NCBI GenBank assembly: GCA_003255745.1
Contig: QKYL01000005.1
Span: 1-64,000, forward strand
DNA length: 64,000 nucleotides
Direction: 5' to 3'
Source: Paracoccus saliphilus
GTDB lineage: Bacteria; Pseudomonadota; Alphaproteobacteria; Rhodobacterales; Rhodobacteraceae
The position numbers and the translations under genes were made by a program. A model generated the notes under the pieces. The model was not told where the DNA came from. It saw only the letters and a program-made list of their open reading frames with translations, and did no database searches. Below, piece after piece: positions 63,357-64,000 of this stretch. How positions within the stretch are numbered: position 1 is the stretch's first letter; the number at the start of each line of letters is the position of its first letter.

Positions 63357-64000
63357 TCAGGCGTTCTCTTCCGCGCTGCCCTGGGGCAGTTCAGCGGCGT
63401 AAATATCAGTCCACAGCTCGTCCAGCGCGGGCTCGGGGCTTTCCTTGGCGAATTCGGCCGAGTCGTTGACGATCTCCTTGATTTCCCTGTCGATCGCCTT
63501 CAGCTCGTCTTCCGTCGCGTGGCTGCCGGTGACCAGCAGGTCACGGATGTTCTCGATCGGGTCACGCTCGTCTCGCATCTTCTGCACCTCCTCGCGGGTC
63601 CGGTACTTGGCCGGGTCCGACATCGAGTGGCCGCGATAGCGGTAGGTCATGACCTCGAGGATATAGGGGCCCTTGCCGGCGCGGCAGTGCGCAACGGCCT
63701 TTTCGCCCGCTGCCTTGACGGCCAGCACGTCCATGCCGTCGACCTGTTCGCCCGGAATGCCGAAGGCCTCGCCCCGGCCAAAGAGGCTGGTCGACTTGGT
63801 CGAGCGTTTGACGCTGGTGCCCATGGCATACTGGTTGTTCTCGATCACGAAAACGATCGGCAGGTCCCACAGCTCGGCCATGTTGTAGGTCTCGTAGACC
63901 TGGCCCTGGTTGGCCGCGCCGTCGCCGAAATAAGTGAAGGTGACGTTGTCATTGCCCAGGTACTTGTCGGCAAAGGCCAGACCCGCGCCCAACGGAACCT
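63357..64000 (-). CDS. pdhA: Pyruvate dehydrogenase E1 alpha subunit (partial)
   Basis: C-terminal part of the thiamine-diphosphate-binding subunit, entering from the right edge of the window and running to a stop at 63357. The ThDP motif is seen in TYFGDGAANQGQVYE followed by ETYNMAELWDLPIVFVIENN; the phosphorylation-loop-like segment YRYRGHSMSDPAKYRTREEV is also present. The N-terminus is outside the window. It is the first gene of pdhA-pdhB-pdhC. Confidence 0.95.
   Translation of the reverse strand, partial: VPLGAGLAFADKYLGNDNVTFTYFGDGAANQGQVYETYNMAELWDLPIVFVIENNQYAMGTSVKRSTKSTSLFGRGEAFGIPGEQVDGMDVLAVKAAGEKAVAHCRAGKGPYILEVMTYRYRGHSMSDPAKYRTREEVQKMRDERDPIENIRDLLVTGSHATEDELKAIDREIKEIVNDSAEFAKESPEPALDELWTDIYAAELPQGSAEENA

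Overview
The window is ordinary, gene-dense chromosome from a high-GC alphaproteobacterium, most likely a Paracoccus-like member of the Rhodobacterales. The pointers are a ctaC-ctaB-orf-ctaG-ctaE aa3 oxidase operon whose subunit II has the Paracoccus-type CuA layout, ethylmalonyl-CoA pathway genes (ccr, ecm), MipZ instead of MinCDE, a PdhB with its own lipoyl domain, and pervasive ATGA start/stop overlaps. No rRNA, tRNA, CRISPR array, prophage or intact insertion sequence was recognised.

Layout. 1-1240: decayed DNA with a frameshifted GT8 glycosyltransferase remnant and the 3' remnant of an IS110-type transposase. 1241-5831 (-): BMP-family nucleoside-type ABC transporter. 5939-12685 (+): dnaE, then ruvC-ruvA-htpX-ruvB, with the HtpX protease gene inside the Holliday-junction operon. 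12722-20231 (+): ybgC, a sulfotransferase-like gene, tolQ-tolR-tolA-tolB-pal-cpoB; tolA carries a 111-bp tandem array. 20239-25390 (+): tilS, ftsH, an OhrR-like regulator, a chorismate mutase, folD. 25387-33009 (-): unknown gene, scoB-scoA, topA, dprA, tldD. 33218-40739 (+): cytochrome oxidase operon, SURF1, thrC, M16 peptidase, RimJ-type acetyltransferase, followed by an FAD-linked dehydrogenase. 42148-43280 (-): apt and a flavin-reductase-like gene. 43393-46571: GNAT, EcsC-like protein, RecD-like helicase (-), a small Cys-containing ORF. 46619-51209: ccr (-), acyltransferase-3 (+), ecm (+). 51285-55775 (-): rpmE, rplS-trmD-rimM-rpsP, a second chorismate mutase, a truncated GNAT remnant and ffh. 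55932-60502: TonB-domain protein, azoR with a divergent LysR gene, DMT exporter, mipZ, PfpI-like protein. 60582-64000 (-): pdhC-pdhB-pdhA, with pdhA running off the window.

How they work together. The genes serve DNA replication and repair (dnaE, ruvCAB, topA, dprA, recD-like), envelope integrity and division (Tol-Pal-CpoB, MipZ), protein quality control (FtsH, HtpX, TldD, M16), translation (ribosomal proteins, TrmD, RimM, TilS, Ffh), and central carbon and energy metabolism (pyruvate dehydrogenase, ethylmalonyl-CoA pathway, CoA transferase, aa3 oxidase).

I found no convincing new multi-gene system. The observations most worth a second look are the 111-bp array in tolA, the palindromic element inserted in the ruvA linker, htpX embedded in ruvCAB, three 11-bp-phased repeats upstream of the second chorismate mutase and rpsP, the truncated GNAT after ffh, and a candidate PhaR-type site just upstream of ccr.
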